Source: Cohnella sp. AR92 (GTDB taxonomy: Bacteria; Bacillota; Bacilli; Paenibacillales; Paenibacillaceae). From it: a stretch of DNA of 64,000 bases. The notes below the pieces were generated by a model that was not told the origin of the DNA, ran no database searches, and saw only the letters and a list, made by a program, of their open reading frames with translations. The position numbers and the translations under genes are program-made. Location: the NCBI RefSeq assembly GCF_003990975.1, contig NZ_RZJR01000006.1, positions 248,001 through 312,000 on the forward strand, given 5' to 3'. Positions 1 to 9,118 of this stretch are shown here, in pieces. Each line of letters opens with the position of its first letter. Positions within the stretch are counted from its first letter, which is position 1.

Positions 1-5
1 CCCTA

Positions 6-227
6 ATGGAGTTGGAGCAAAGAACGAAGTATATAAAAATGCAGCTTCGTGGTGGCGGAAATTCAGGAAGTATCGAAACGGAAGGGCAGGCTACGGTTCA
101 TCTTGAATATGCCGTAAAGAAGGGGGTAGATGTTGAAAAGGTACGGAAGTCTGCGCTTGATTCTACATTGCTTGTGCTTAGGGGAAACAAGGTTATAGCC
201 GAGCTCCCGTTAAACAAAAATACTTAG
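6..227 (+). CDS. Small protein of unknown function, possibly the 3' part of a longer gene
   Basis: This is a 73-residue reading frame starting with ATG five bases from the window edge. No stop codon is visible upstream in frame, so the true start may lie outside the window. The protein is mixed alpha/beta in character, with a glycine-rich stretch near residues 15-22 (RGGGNSGS) and a charged helix-like centre (VEKVRKSA), and has no signal peptide or membrane segment. I do not recognise a family. A weak hairpin lies about 40 bases downstream. It is separated by 285 bases from the next gene on the same strand, so co-transcription is uncertain. Confidence 0.4.
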   Translation: MELEQRTKYIKMQLRGGGNSGSIETEGQATVHLEYAVKKGVDVEKVRKSALDSTLLVLRGNKVIAELPLNKNT

Positions 228-265
228 GCGAAACAATTGGTCAGCAATATAGGGAGCAATATGCC

Positions 266-290
266 GCGGCGACATTTATTCGCCGCATAT
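266..290 (+). terminator. Possible terminator hairpin after the first small gene
   Basis: A 7-bp stem (GCGGCGA / TCGCCGC) encloses a 7-base loop and is followed by ATATTATC rather than a clean T tract. It lies 38 bases after the stop codon of the small gene. The rest of 228-512 shows no gene; a T run just before 505 precedes the GGGAG ribosome binding site of the next gene. Confidence 0.3.
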
Positions 291-512
291 TATCGTAACC
301 GTAACTTCGACCGGCTGAGCAAATTTTGTCCGTATCGTAATACTTCCGCCCTGTTGGATACCTGGGAATTATGGGATGATGTATCCATCAGGGCTCGGGG
401 TTAACGGCCGCGGGCTCTGATCTTCAGGCTATTGCGATCCTTCCTTCTACATCAAATTGGCGAATTAGGGTCGCAGCTTTCCTGAAGATTCTTTTTTTTT
501 ACGGGAGAATTC

Positions 513-2618
513 ATGATGATCAATACGATTTACTTGCGCCGAGAAAACAAGGTAATCGTGGATCGAGGGCCTAGCGGCGATTCGGTCTCGAAGGCATGGC
601 TGGCTACCGCCATGAAGAATATCGAGGATTTAGGGTATCAATTCTCGCTCCGTTTGATGCGCGAGATAAGCCATCTATCCGCGGAAGCCTTCGGTGCGTT
701 CTATAACGGACTGATTGCCGATCTGAAGACGATGATCGGGGCTCATGTCGAGTACCGGCCGATGTACCCGGATTTCCCCGCGCAGGTGATGCAGGAATCC
801 GATGCGGACCTTTATCTGAACGCCCTCTATCATTACTTCACCTTGGATCTCCCTGATTACGAAGCCGGAAGCAGACCGCCTCTAACGGATGAGAGCCTCC
901 CTCTGAAGGTTATCGAGCTTGGAACGAGAGCGGAATTCCACGTCTTGATCCGTCAGCTTATTGAAGCTAAAGGGTCGATCTCCGAGACCGACAAAGTGGA
1001 TATCGATACGGCGATCGGATGCGCGGGAGCCGAGGAGATAGCGGAGATTCTTCCTTCCGAGATTCCGTTCAAGGAAAATGCGGCGTTCGTGGCGGGATCG
1101 CTATGGAAGCATCGCAAAGCGGATTCGAGTGTGATTGGACGGTACGTCAAGACGGCTACCGATGTCCTTCGCCTGGCTGTCGCCTGGTCCGGAGGGGATA
1201 CGAGCCTCGCCGAGACGACTCGGTTCGTCAAGTTCGCGCGTCCGGAGAGGAAGCTGTTGCTGTCCCTGCTGGAACAAAGCTATCTGATGAAGGAGGATAT
1301 GCTTCGGTATAAGCATCGCTGGATTCGCTTAGGCGAAATTCTGCATCCGTCCGAATATAAGCATCGTTTCTTGCGGTGCCGGGAAGCCTTCGATATCCTG
1401 CGCAACAATAAGCCTTTCTTTACTTATAACAGCAGCGTCGAGCTCGCATTCCAATCGAATCAAGTCTGGACGCTTATCGATCTGCTGACGCAGCGCCCGG
1501 GCGAATTCGCCAGAAGGCTGGATCAATTGACGCGTTCGACGGAACTTGCCGAGTACGTGGTGTTGGCCTTCGGGGAAGTCGTAAACCAGGTGTCGACGCC
1601 TGTGCTGCTGCAGGTAAAGTCGCATTTCACGCATCGTCAGGAGCCTCAGAAGCTTCGCACCTTTTTCCCAAAGGGCAATGTGGCCAAAGCATACGCGATT
1701 CCCCATTCGCTCTCCGAGATCCCGGAGGAGGTATGCCAGGCGATCGTGGACGTATGCGAACAGGAGCTGGTCCGCCGCTTCTCCTTGCTGTCTCCGCTTG
1801 GCAAGACGTTTATCGATCCGCGATTGAAGCCGTATCTCGTTCCGTTCTCCCAACGTTCGGCGAGCAAGGCTCTGCGTACGATCGTCCGAGGAAGCCGGGT
1901 TCCGATACCGGAGGGGGATACGATCCGCTTCTTCAACTGGTGGAGGGAAGGGATCGTCGATGGCCGGCCTACGGGGCGCGTCGACATAGATCTATCTGCC
2001 GTTCTCTACGATCGAGACTGGCGGTATGTCGAGCATATCTCGTACACGAACCTGCGCTCCTCTAAGTATCTGGCCATGCATAGCGGGGATATCGTTACGG
2101 CTCCCAATGGGGCGTGTGAATTCATCGATCTGCATATCCCTTCCATCGTCGAGTACGGCGGACGGTACGTGGTCGCCGCTCTTCAGTCCTTCACGGAGCA
2201 GCCGTATTGCGACCTGCCGGAGTGCTTCGCGGGGTGGATGATGCGCAGAAAACCGGGTTCTGGCGAGATCTTCGAGCCATCTGCGGTTGTCGATAAGATC
2301 GACGTGACGGCGAATACGCAGATTGCGATTCCCGTCATTCTGGATTTAGTGAAGCGTACGGTCATCTGGACCGACCTTGCTCTGACGAGACATCCTGACT
2401 ACCACAATAACGTGGAAGGGAATCTCCGAGGGATGGCATTGATGGGCCAAGCGATGACCGGATTAAGAAAACCGGATTTATACGATTTGTTCCGGCTCCA
2501 TGCGAAGGCGAGAGGAGAGCTCGTCGAGAGCGCGGAGCAAGCGGAGTCCATCTTCGCAGTGGATCGAGGAGTGACCCCTTATGATATCGAGCGGATCATG
2601 TCCGAGTATCTGGCTTAG
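513..2618 (+). CDS. Large TerD-domain protein of the MXAN_6230/SCO0854 type
   Basis: This 701-residue cytoplasmic protein has a helical N-terminal part (about residues 1-450) without recognised motifs. The C-terminal part (about 480-650) resembles the beta-sandwich of TerD/TerF-type tellurium-resistance proteins. The key stretch is VDIDLSAVLYDRDW near residue 490, like the calcium-binding (V/I)DLDLSA motif of TerD domains. It is followed by a HSGDIV segment and an FxDLH-type strand. The arrangement recalls the family annotated as MXAN_6230/SCO0854 RING-domain proteins, although I see no RING cysteine cluster here. The start ATGATG follows GGGAG with good spacing. No other ter genes lie nearby, so it may be a stand-alone stress protein. 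The family call is from memory of motifs and its biochemical role is unknown. Confidence 0.6.
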   Translation: MMINTIYLRRENKVIVDRGPSGDSVSKAWLATAMKNIEDLGYQFSLRLMREISHLSAEAFGAFYNGLIADLKTMIGAHVEYRPMYPDFPAQVMQESDADLYLNALYHYFTLDLPDYEAGSRPPLTDESLPLKVIELGTRAEFHVLIRQLIEAKGSISETDKVDIDTAIGCAGAEEIAEILPSEIPFKENAAFVAGSLWKHRKADSSVIGRYVKTATDVLRLAVAWSGGDTSLAETTRFVKFARPERKLLLSLLEQSYLMKEDMLRYKHRWIRLGEILHPSEYKHRFLRCREAFDILRNNKPFFTYNSSVELAFQSNQVWTLIDLLTQRPGEFARRLDQLTRSTELAEYVVLAFGEVVNQVSTPVLLQVKSHFTHRQEPQKLRTFFPKGNVAKAYAIPHSLSEIPEEVCQAIVDVCEQELVRRFSLLSPLGKTFIDPRLKPYLVPFSQRSASKALRTIVRGSRVPIPEGDTIRFFNWWREGIVDGRPTGRVDIDLSAVLYDRDWRYVEHISYTNLRSSKYLAMHSGDIVTAPNGACEFIDLHIPSIVEYGGRYVVAALQSFTEQPYCDLPECFAGWMMRRKPGSGEIFEPSAVVDKIDVTANTQIAIPVILDLVKRTVIWTDLALTRHPDYHNNVEGNLRGMALMGQAMTGLRKPDLYDLFRLHAKARGELVESAEQAESIFAVDRGVTPYDIERIMSEYLA

Positions 2619-2827
2619 ACGTAGATAAAAGCGCCCATATCGATAGAAGCCTAATGAAGATAAATAACGCTTGCCTTAAAGTGCACTTTAAGATGTATGA
2701 TAAATACGGGTAGAACACTTATAAATGTTTAAATGTCCGGAGAATTGATCTTCCCAAGACAAGCCCTACAGAATACGTCGAGTTTGAAACGATCTTTGAC
2801 GTTAGGCCGCTAGAGTGGCAAGGTAGG

Positions 2828-3040
2828 ATGTTCATAGACTTTACGAAGGAAGTTGAAGGCTATGGCAGCACAGCTTTCATCATTTGGGTCCCCGATCAAA
2901 AATGTCTAGGCAGCTTTGATGTAGAACATGAGGAGCTTTACATCTTTGAAGGCGTAAAGTGGAGTAAATTCATTAAGAAGTTGCCAGTCATTGTAAGTCA
3001 CGTGCTTGATGGTCTTCCGCTCGATGAGCTATATAAATAG
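2828..3040 (+). CDS. Small hypothetical protein, possibly 5'-truncated
   Basis: A 70-residue acidic protein beginning MFIDFTKEVEG can be read from an ATG that has only AGGTAGG upstream. The same frame stays open back to 2714 and encodes a sensible peptide (including TEYVEFETIFDV and RPLEWQG). That stretch contains no in-frame ATG, GTG or TTG. An ATG at 2733 lies in another frame that stops at 2811-2813. Either the gene starts at 2828 or an older, longer gene has lost its start by point mutation or frameshift. The family is not recognised; the acidic, tryptophan-containing sequence is reminiscent of small immunity-type proteins, but this is a guess. The 2619-2713 stretch holds nothing clear. 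Confidence 0.4.
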   Translation: MFIDFTKEVEGYGSTAFIIWVPDQKCLGSFDVEHEELYIFEGVKWSKFIKKLPVIVSHVLDGLPLDELYK

Positions 3041-3118
3041 TGTTATAGATATATTTCTTTAAGCTAACGGGAAACGATAGTTTAACAATTCACAGGGAAG
3101 GCAATGGCTCTGAAAATA

Positions 3119-3160
3119 AACTGCCCGCATGCGATTGCCGCGTGCGGGCAGTTATTCTTT
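3119..3160. terminator. Bidirectional terminator between the small gene and the xylanase gene
   Basis: A 9-bp perfect stem (CTGCCCGCA / TGCGGGCAG) is flanked by TTATTCTTT on the plus side and by TTTATTTT on the minus side. It sits 30 bases past the stop of the minus-strand xylanase gene and about 80 bases past the stop of the plus-strand small gene, so it can end both. Confidence 0.75.
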
Positions 3161-3190
3161 ACAGCTTCAACTTTGCATTGCTACTCCAAT

Positions 3191-6100
3191 CTACTTGTTG
3201 CCAAGGGACTGAAGGATCTTCTGAACCAATGCCGCGTAACCGGCTTCAATGGCTTTCCCCGTCTGGGCGCTCACTTCGTTGCTGAGGGCGTTCAGGGCAT
3301 TGCCTAGGTTCTTGGCATTGTTGCCCGCCGCTTGTACTTGCTTCACCTTCGCTAACAGGCTGTTTAAAGTCCCCGGTTTCGTAATGAAGCCATTGTCGCT
3401 GCCGGATTGGAACAGCGAGTCCAGATGCGCGACATCCATATAAACGGTAATTTGGCGCGTGACCGTAACGGAATTCCCCGCCTTATCGCTAGCCGTCACG
3501 ACGATGGTATGAACCCCGAGCGTTAGACTCAATGGCGCTGCTTTAATCAAATTGGAGGCAGGCTTTCCATCCAAGGTGACGGACACCGAACCCACCCCGC
3601 TAGTCGCATCGGATACCGCAATCGGATAGTTCAAGGCATCGCTAATCAGAATCTTCGTGATGACCGGCAACGTGATCGCGGGGGCTGTCAGATCGATCTG
3701 GATGATCTTCTCCTTGACCGCTTCCTTGTTGCCTGCCGAGTCCACACTGTAATAACGAAGAGTGTGATTCCCCTCCGAAGTAATCGATACGGAATTGCCG
3801 GCGGTAAAGGCTCCTCCGTCCAGACTGTAAGACGTGGAAGCCACTCCGCTGCCTTCATCGGTCGCTTGGAGGACTACGCTCACGGGATGGGTCTGCCAAC
3901 CGGTTGGGGCGTTATCCGTCGTTACAGGAGGTACCGTGTCGGCCCCTGCGACAAGCTGCAACGTGCCGATTTTGAATAGATCCTGATAAGCCGTTCCGGT
4001 AGCGTCGTTCCAAGCGAACGCGCCAATGCGCACACCGGCTTTCGCGTCGTTCACCTGGGCGTCAAAGCCGATCTGAGTACCAACCGCAGGCGTAATCTGG
4101 ATAAACGGAATTTGCATCTCGACGGTGTAGGAGTTCGTCGTCTCGTCGTATGTCGTCGCGGAGGTCATCTTTGTTGCAACCCCCTGATTGTCCGTCATGC
4201 CTGCGTCTACCGTCGCAAAGCCGTCATACCGAACGCGGTAATGCCCGGAAGCGTTCGAGTACATGGCGCTGGAGCCGTTCGTCAGGTCAACAACAACTTC
4301 GACTGAATCCTGCTCCCAAGGGTTTGCGTTCCCCTTGTCCAACGGTTCGGACGGATCTTTGGTCACCTGCGCGAGTACGTACAGGTTCGCGTTGTCCCAT
4401 AACATGCGAGCGGCAGCGGCCGGCATGTGCGTATCCGCCTTCGTATTGCCTGCCTGGGTTACATTGATATCGATAGGCGTTGCCGTATTCCAAATGTTAT
4501 CTATATGGCCGTCGATATTCGGCGTTCCCTTCGCGGCTGTTGCCGTTTTGCTCCCCTCAGGCTTTGTCGGAGCGTGGTAATTCGCAAGGTATCCGGCAGG
4601 ATCAATCACGGCGTAAAACGCGTCCTTCGGGTATAGGTTGCCGTCGAACAGCAACGGGCTGCCGGAAGACAACCAGCTATTGGTGTCTGTCAGTCCCCAG
4701 AACGTGATACGCTGCACCGTGTCCTTGAAGGCGGGGTCGGTATAAACTTGCATCAACCGCGCGTACTGTGCAGCTTGGGCTGTTTTCTGATCGGCAGTCT
4801 GCGTTCCGCCCGTGCCAGCGGAGATGTCCAGCTCGCTGATCGAGACTTTGACGCCAATATCCTTGAACATCTGGATCGACTTGCGCGTATTGCTAGGGTT
4901 GGTGCCAAGGCCGTTATGCTCTTGCATGCCGACGCCCTGAATGAGCTGTTTGCCAGGATGATCCAAGGCCCAACGGTCATTAATGTCTTTCACCATGTCG
5001 CGAACTGCCGCAGCCTTATTCTGATCGTCCATGCTATAGTCATTGTAGTACAGCAGGACGTTGTAATCCGGTTCCGCTGCACGAGCATACTTGAACGCCT
5101 GTTCGACGTAGTTATCATCCGTCGCCTTCAGCCATGGGGTGGCTTTCAGGTAGCTGCGCCAGTCTGTCGGACTTAGTGAGCTGTCACGGACGGCGCCGCC
5201 CATCGCTTCGTTGACGACGTCCCACGAGATGATGTTCTGCGTGCTAGCGTTGAACTTGCCGTCAAAATGCTTGAGAACCGCATTAATATAATCGTTCATG
5301 TTCGCATAGGCCCCAGCCGCGGTCAGACCTGGGTTGGACGGAGTTGGGTCGGAGTCGGAGTTCTTAGCGTTGTTCAGCCACGGAATCGATTGCCCTTCCC
5401 AGACGAGCGTATGTCCATGTATTTTTAGGCCATTGTCAATCGCGCTCTGAAGCTCCGCGTCCGCTTCGGTAAAACTCAGATCCGCGACGTTATGCGTAGA
5501 TGCGCTGGTGCCGATCAGCGAAGCAGGCTTCGTCGCGTTCTCGGGCGTCACGACGCCGAACTGGGCTTTCAGGACGGACAGGATGGGGTCTTGCATGTAA
5601 TAGGGGCCGATGATGCTGCCCATCAAATAATTCGGGTACGTATTCTTAATGCTTGGCAAGTTGAGTACATCCGGGTTAAGGGTCGGCGTTGTTGCAGCAT
5701 TAATACTATTAACCGTAGACAGTGTAGCACTCCCATTTGATACAAAACCATCAGACGTTTGGTCGTTAAAGTTGGCCGTGTAAACAACATTGCCGCTTGT
5801 TGCGTCTTTAACAACAAAGTTGTCGATGTAGTAAGTGATATTCTTTGCATCCGTAGCACCGCTATCGCCGGTTTTAACAAACTGAAGCTGTGCGCCGCTT
5901 GCGTCTGTATAAGTATAATTCGCCGTGTATGAAGTCCAACCGGGGCTTGCCGCGCTTAATGCTCCCGTATTTTTAATCCAGTTGTAGTTTCCGTTAGTCT
6001 GCAGAACAATGCCCGCCACATCTTGGTCAGGGGTGTATAAGTCATAGGAGAAGGTGTAGGCTGTGCCGGCAACGAGATTTAAGCCGCTTGCCCCTGTGTC

Positions 6101-6727
6101 TATATGCGCGCCATCCCATTGTTGCCCGCCAGTCGTTTGAATCTTTAAGAAATAATCGGTTGCTGCCCCAGGAGGTACAACCGTAGACAATGCAGCCGTC
6201 CCGCTTTGTTTAAAGGCACCAACCGTTTGGTTCTCAAAGTCGGCTTGATAAACAACCGTACCATTCGCGTCTTTAACAACAAAGTTGTCGATGTAGAAAG
6301 TTATATTCCTTGCATCCGTTGCTCCGCTATCGCCGACTTTAACAAACTGAAGCTGTGCGCCGCTTGCGTCGGTATAAGTATAATTCGCCGTATATGAAGT
6401 CCAAGCGGGGCTTGCCGCACTTAAAGCTCCCGTATTCTTAATCCAGTTGTAGTTTCCGTTCGTTTGCAGAACAATGCCTGCCACGTCTTGGTCAGGGGTG
6501 TATAGGTCATAGGAGAAGGTGTAGGTTGTGCCGGCAACGAGATTTAAGCCGCTTGCCCCTGTGTCTATCTGCGCGCCATCCCACTGTTGCCCGCCTGTGG
6601 TTTGAACTTTTAATGCATAATTTCCATTCGCACTGGCCGCACTGGCCTTTTGTACGATCCCAAGCTGCGGCAAGAACAAGGCAACCGCAAATACGACCAT
6701 CAAAATCTGCTTAAACCGCTTGTTCAT
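3191..6727 (-). CDS. Secreted modular endo-1,4-beta-xylanase (GH10) with duplicated N-terminal modules and CBM9
   Basis: This 1178-residue exoenzyme should hydrolyse beta-1,4-xylan outside the cell. A signal peptide (KR, hydrophobic core, cleavage after ASA) occupies residues 1-30. Two near-identical modules of about 155 residues follow (about 33-187 and 188-342), each with TGGQQWDG and FYIDNFVVKD-type strands, like CBM4/9/22 carbohydrate-binding domains. The GH10 barrel spans about 350-710. The acid/base glutamate lies in WDVVNEAM (about residue 507) and the nucleophile in ISELDIS (about 632). A CBM9-like module (about 725-925), an Ig-like bacterial repeat (VPPVTTDNAP, about 935-1030), a second Ig-like stretch and a C-terminal helical FIMAH-like domain (about 1100-1178) follow. 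The ATG is preceded by AGGAGGG. CRE-like operators lie upstream. Confidence 0.95.
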   Translation of the reverse strand: MNKRFKQILMVVFAVALFLPQLGIVQKASAASANGNYALKVQTTGGQQWDGAQIDTGASGLNLVAGTTYTFSYDLYTPDQDVAGIVLQTNGNYNWIKNTGALSAASPAWTSYTANYTYTDASGAQLQFVKVGDSGATDARNITFYIDNFVVKDANGTVVYQADFENQTVGAFKQSGTAALSTVVPPGAATDYFLKIQTTGGQQWDGAHIDTGASGLNLVAGTAYTFSYDLYTPDQDVAGIVLQTNGNYNWIKNTGALSAASPGWTSYTANYTYTDASGAQLQFVKTGDSGATDAKNITYYIDNFVVKDATSGNVVYTANFNDQTSDGFVSNGSATLSTVNSINAATTPTLNPDVLNLPSIKNTYPNYLMGSIIGPYYMQDPILSVLKAQFGVVTPENATKPASLIGTSASTHNVADLSFTEADAELQSAIDNGLKIHGHTLVWEGQSIPWLNNAKNSDSDPTPSNPGLTAAGAYANMNDYINAVLKHFDGKFNASTQNIISWDVVNEAMGGAVRDSSLSPTDWRSYLKATPWLKATDDNYVEQAFKYARAAEPDYNVLLYYNDYSMDDQNKAAAVRDMVKDINDRWALDHPGKQLIQGVGMQEHNGLGTNPSNTRKSIQMFKDIGVKVSISELDISAGTGGTQTADQKTAQAAQYARLMQVYTDPAFKDTVQRITFWGLTDTNSWLSSGSPLLFDGNLYPKDAFYAVIDPAGYLANYHAPTKPEGSKTATAAKGTPNIDGHIDNIWNTATPIDINVTQAGNTKADTHMPAAAARMLWDNANLYVLAQVTKDPSEPLDKGNANPWEQDSVEVVVDLTNGSSAMYSNASGHYRVRYDGFATVDAGMTDNQGVATKMTSATTYDETTNSYTVEMQIPFIQITPAVGTQIGFDAQVNDAKAGVRIGAFAWNDATGTAYQDLFKIGTLQLVAGADTVPPVTTDNAPTGWQTHPVSVVLQATDEGSGVASTSYSLDGGAFTAGNSVSITSEGNHTLRYYSVDSAGNKEAVKEKIIQIDLTAPAITLPVITKILISDALNYPIAVSDATSGVGSVSVTLDGKPASNLIKAAPLSLTLGVHTIVVTASDKAGNSVTVTRQITVYMDVAHLDSLFQSGSDNGFITKPGTLNSLLAKVKQVQAAGNNAKNLGNALNALSNEVSAQTGKAIEAGYAALVQKILQSLGNK
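5802..6611 (-). repeat. Tandem duplication (period 465 bp) inside the xylanase gene
   Basis: The segment from about 5802-6145 recurs at about 6267-6610 with only scattered mismatches. For example, the GCGTCTTTAACAACAAAG string begins at 5802 and again at 6267. Each copy encodes one N-terminal carbohydrate-binding-like module. High nucleotide identity, including third positions, points to a recent in-frame duplication or to gene conversion between copies. Confidence 0.85.
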
Positions 6728-6990
6728 CGTGATACTTTCCCTCCTATAATAGAATACGGTCTCCTGACATTCGCCGAGACTTGCGGTTAATACAGACCAA
6801 GTTTGTGAATTTTAACTTTAAGGATATCCACTAGCGTCCCGTTCGAGAGGAGAGAGCACATTCGGCGCATATCCTGTAACATCCTTAGCGAACGCCTTTG
6901 TGTATACATAATGTATCATTGCAGTCATATCGATTTCCTTCTGAGAAGACTCGCTTAAGCATTCCCCCTGATAGAGTGTAGTAAGAAAAA

Positions 6991-7004
6991 GTAAAGCGTT
7001 TACA
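6991..7004. promoter_or_regulatory. CRE-like / LacI-family operator 1 upstream of the xylanase gene
   Basis: GTAAAGCGTTTACA contains GTAAA and TTTAC arms around GCG, close to catabolite-repression (CcpA) and LacI-family operator consensus but with one base of altered spacing on one side. It lies about 265 bases upstream of the xylanase start. The location suggests carbon catabolite or xylan-responsive control. Confidence 0.5.
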
Positions 7005-7056
7005 TTTTGTCAAACGTTTCTCCTTTCTGAAATTATCAAATCAATAATAATGCAAA

Positions 7057-7071
7057 TGAAAGCGGTTTACA
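7057..7071. promoter_or_regulatory. CRE-like / LacI-family operator 2 upstream of the xylanase gene
   Basis: TGAAAGCGGTTTACA matches the CcpA-type pattern TGNAANCGNNWWCA except for one extra base in the right half. It is spaced about 65 bases from the first operator-like site, which would allow looping by a LacI-family repressor. The divergent laccase gene starts about 220 bases on the other side, so either gene could be the target. Confidence 0.5.
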
Positions 7072-7261
7072 CTGAACGAATTAAAGAATAATCCTGTGCA
7101 TTCTATAGTTCAGGCATGGGGGAAACGAAGAACCTGGGCAGAGTCGTTCTAAACCGAGTCATCCCCAATTTGAAAGTCCAGAAATGGTTAATAGCCCTGT
7201 GTATATGCACAGGTACGTATGTCCCGCCTCTCATACTGATGAGTGGAGGAGGATGATTCCC

Positions 7262-7297
7262 ATGAATCAAGGCGAAGCGTGGCGGAACGAGAGATGA
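7262..7297 (+). CDS. 11-codon leader ORF coupled to the laccase gene
   Basis: The best ribosome binding site in this region (GGAGGAGG at about 7245-7252) is ideally spaced for ATG 7262, not for the laccase frame. That ATG opens a short ORF (MNQGEAWRNER) whose TGA (7295-7297) overlaps the likely laccase ATG (7294) in the sequence ATGA. The layout is typical of translational coupling. It could equally be the footprint of a frameshift near the laccase 5' end. No function is proposed for the peptide itself. Confidence 0.4.
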   Translation: MNQGEAWRNER

Positions 7298-9018
7298 CGG
7301 TGAATCCCGCGGATCCGGAGACGATACCGAAATTCGTCGACCCGTTGCCGATTCCACCGATTCTTAAACCGGTCCGGAAGATTAACGGCAAGCCTTACTA
7401 TGAAGTGAGAATGCGGCAAACCCAACAGCAAGTCCATCGCGATTTCCCGGTCACGACGCTTTGGGGATACAACGGCATGTGGCCGGGACCCACGATCGCG
7501 GCACGAAGGAACTGTCCTATCAAAGTGCATTGGATCAACGAATTGCCGACGACGTCGCTTCTTACGGTGGATCATAGTATTTTTGGCGCGGAAGCACTAT
7601 TTTCGGGCAACGGAACCCAGAATTTCAGGCCCGATGTTCGGAACGTCGTGCATTTGCACGGAATCAATGCCCCGGCCGAATACGACGGAACGCCCGATCA
7701 GTGGTATACGCCCGGCCTGACACAGATTGGACCGCTCTTCAAGACCGATGTGTTCGAATACCCGAACCGGCAACCCGCCGCCCAACTGCACTACCATGAT
7801 CATGCCATCGGCATCACCAGGCTGAACGTGTATTCGGGCCTACAGGGGTTCTATTTCATTCGCGACGCAGTCGAAGAGAAGCTCCCTCTGCCCAAAATCC
7901 CCTACGAGATACCGATCTTGATTACGGATCGACAGTTCAACCCGGACGGGTCTCTCTTTTACCCGGAGCACTGGGAGCCCCAGTTCCTAGCCAATACGAT
8001 CGCGGTCAATGGTAAACTCTGGCCCTACCTGGATGTGGAGCCCCGACGCTACCGGTTCCGCATCCTGAACGGATCTAACTCCCGATTCTATCAGCTTCGA
8101 TTAGATCCGGTTCTGACTTTCCATGTGATAGGCACCGACGATGGGCTCATGGAACGACCTGCCGCCGTCGAGGAGTTCTTGTTAGCCCCGGGAGAACGGG
8201 TAGACGTGATCGTTGATTTCACCGGCCAAAGGGGCAAGACATTCACGATGACGAACAGCGCGCTCGCCCCGTTTGACGTCGGCCTTCCCCCCAATCCGAA
8301 CACGGACGGCCTGATCATGCAGTTTCGGGTAAACCAACCCATGTCCGGCAAAGACCATTCCCGCATACCGAAGCGACTTGCGCAGCTCAAGCGCCTGAAT
8401 CCTAACAAGGTTGCAAAAATCCGCGACGTTACACTGAACGACGGAACCGAACGGGAGGGAGAGGAAGAGCGCGCGATCGTTCTTCTCGGCACTCGGAACC
8501 TGACGGGGAGAACGCAGCCTTACCTTTGGGGGGACTCCACTACCGAAAAGCCTGTTCTAGGATCGACGGAAATCTGGCGGCTGATCAACACTTCCCCTGG
8601 CACCCACCCGATCCACCTTCACTTGGTCCGATTTCTAATCTTGGACCGCCAACCCTACGATGTAGAACATTTCGAAAAAACGGGGGAGCTGGTATTCACG
8701 GGACCGCGCGTACCGCCGGCAACCTATGAACGGGGATACAAGGATGTCGTACGGGCGAATCCCGGCGAGGTGACCCGTATCATCGCGCGGTTCGTCGACT
8801 ATGCAGGACTTTATGTTTGGCACTGTCACATCCTTGAACACGAGGAAAACGAAATGATGCGTCGCATGGAGGTCGTACGGCCCGGATGCCGAACGTCCGA
8901 ACCCGCTGCAAGCCGTTCATGGGCGGCAGTTCCAAGAAGACAGAATCGGCATGTAAACCGTAGACGAGGGGTTCACGAAATCCGATCATCAATCAAACGT
9001 CGCTGTCGGCGAAGATAA
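7294..9018 (+). CDS. cotA: CotA-like multicopper oxidase (laccase / bilirubin oxidase type)
   Basis: This copper enzyme oxidises phenolic or metal substrates with four-electron reduction of oxygen; in Bacillus CotA sits in the spore coat. All four copper-binding motifs are present: HLHGINAP, HYHDHAIG, HPIHLHLVRF and the C-terminal HCHILEHEE (His-Cys-His with the type 1 copper ligands). There is no signal peptide, as expected for a coat laccase. The start at 7294 gives MTVNPADPETIPKFVDPLPIPP-like sequence, aligned with the CotA N-terminus; a GTG at 7243 would add 17 residues. The last roughly 45 residues after EVVRPG are arginine-rich and unlike CotA, suggesting a 3' frameshift read-through or an added tail. 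The stop TAA overlaps an AAGGAGGAG motif that now leads only to a short ORF. Confidence 0.92.
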   Translation: MTVNPADPETIPKFVDPLPIPPILKPVRKINGKPYYEVRMRQTQQQVHRDFPVTTLWGYNGMWPGPTIAARRNCPIKVHWINELPTTSLLTVDHSIFGAEALFSGNGTQNFRPDVRNVVHLHGINAPAEYDGTPDQWYTPGLTQIGPLFKTDVFEYPNRQPAAQLHYHDHAIGITRLNVYSGLQGFYFIRDAVEEKLPLPKIPYEIPILITDRQFNPDGSLFYPEHWEPQFLANTIAVNGKLWPYLDVEPRRYRFRILNGSNSRFYQLRLDPVLTFHVIGTDDGLMERPAAVEEFLLAPGERVDVIVDFTGQRGKTFTMTNSALAPFDVGLPPNPNTDGLIMQFRVNQPMSGKDHSRIPKRLAQLKRLNPNKVAKIRDVTLNDGTEREGEEERAIVLLGTRNLTGRTQPYLWGDSTTEKPVLGSTEIWRLINTSPGTHPIHLHLVRFLILDRQPYDVEHFEKTGELVFTGPRVPPATYERGYKDVVRANPGEVTRIIARFVDYAGLYVWHCHILEHEENEMMRRMEVVRPGCRTSEPAASRSWAAVPRRQNRHVNRRRGVHEIRSSIKRRCRRR

Positions 9019-9118
9019 GGAGGAGCTTGCAAGCATGGCTGCATCCGCCGTTTGGACGAGGCGGTTTGAGATCTTCGCACAGCTAATCATACTTTGCGAC
9101 TTCACAAACGGCATAAAG

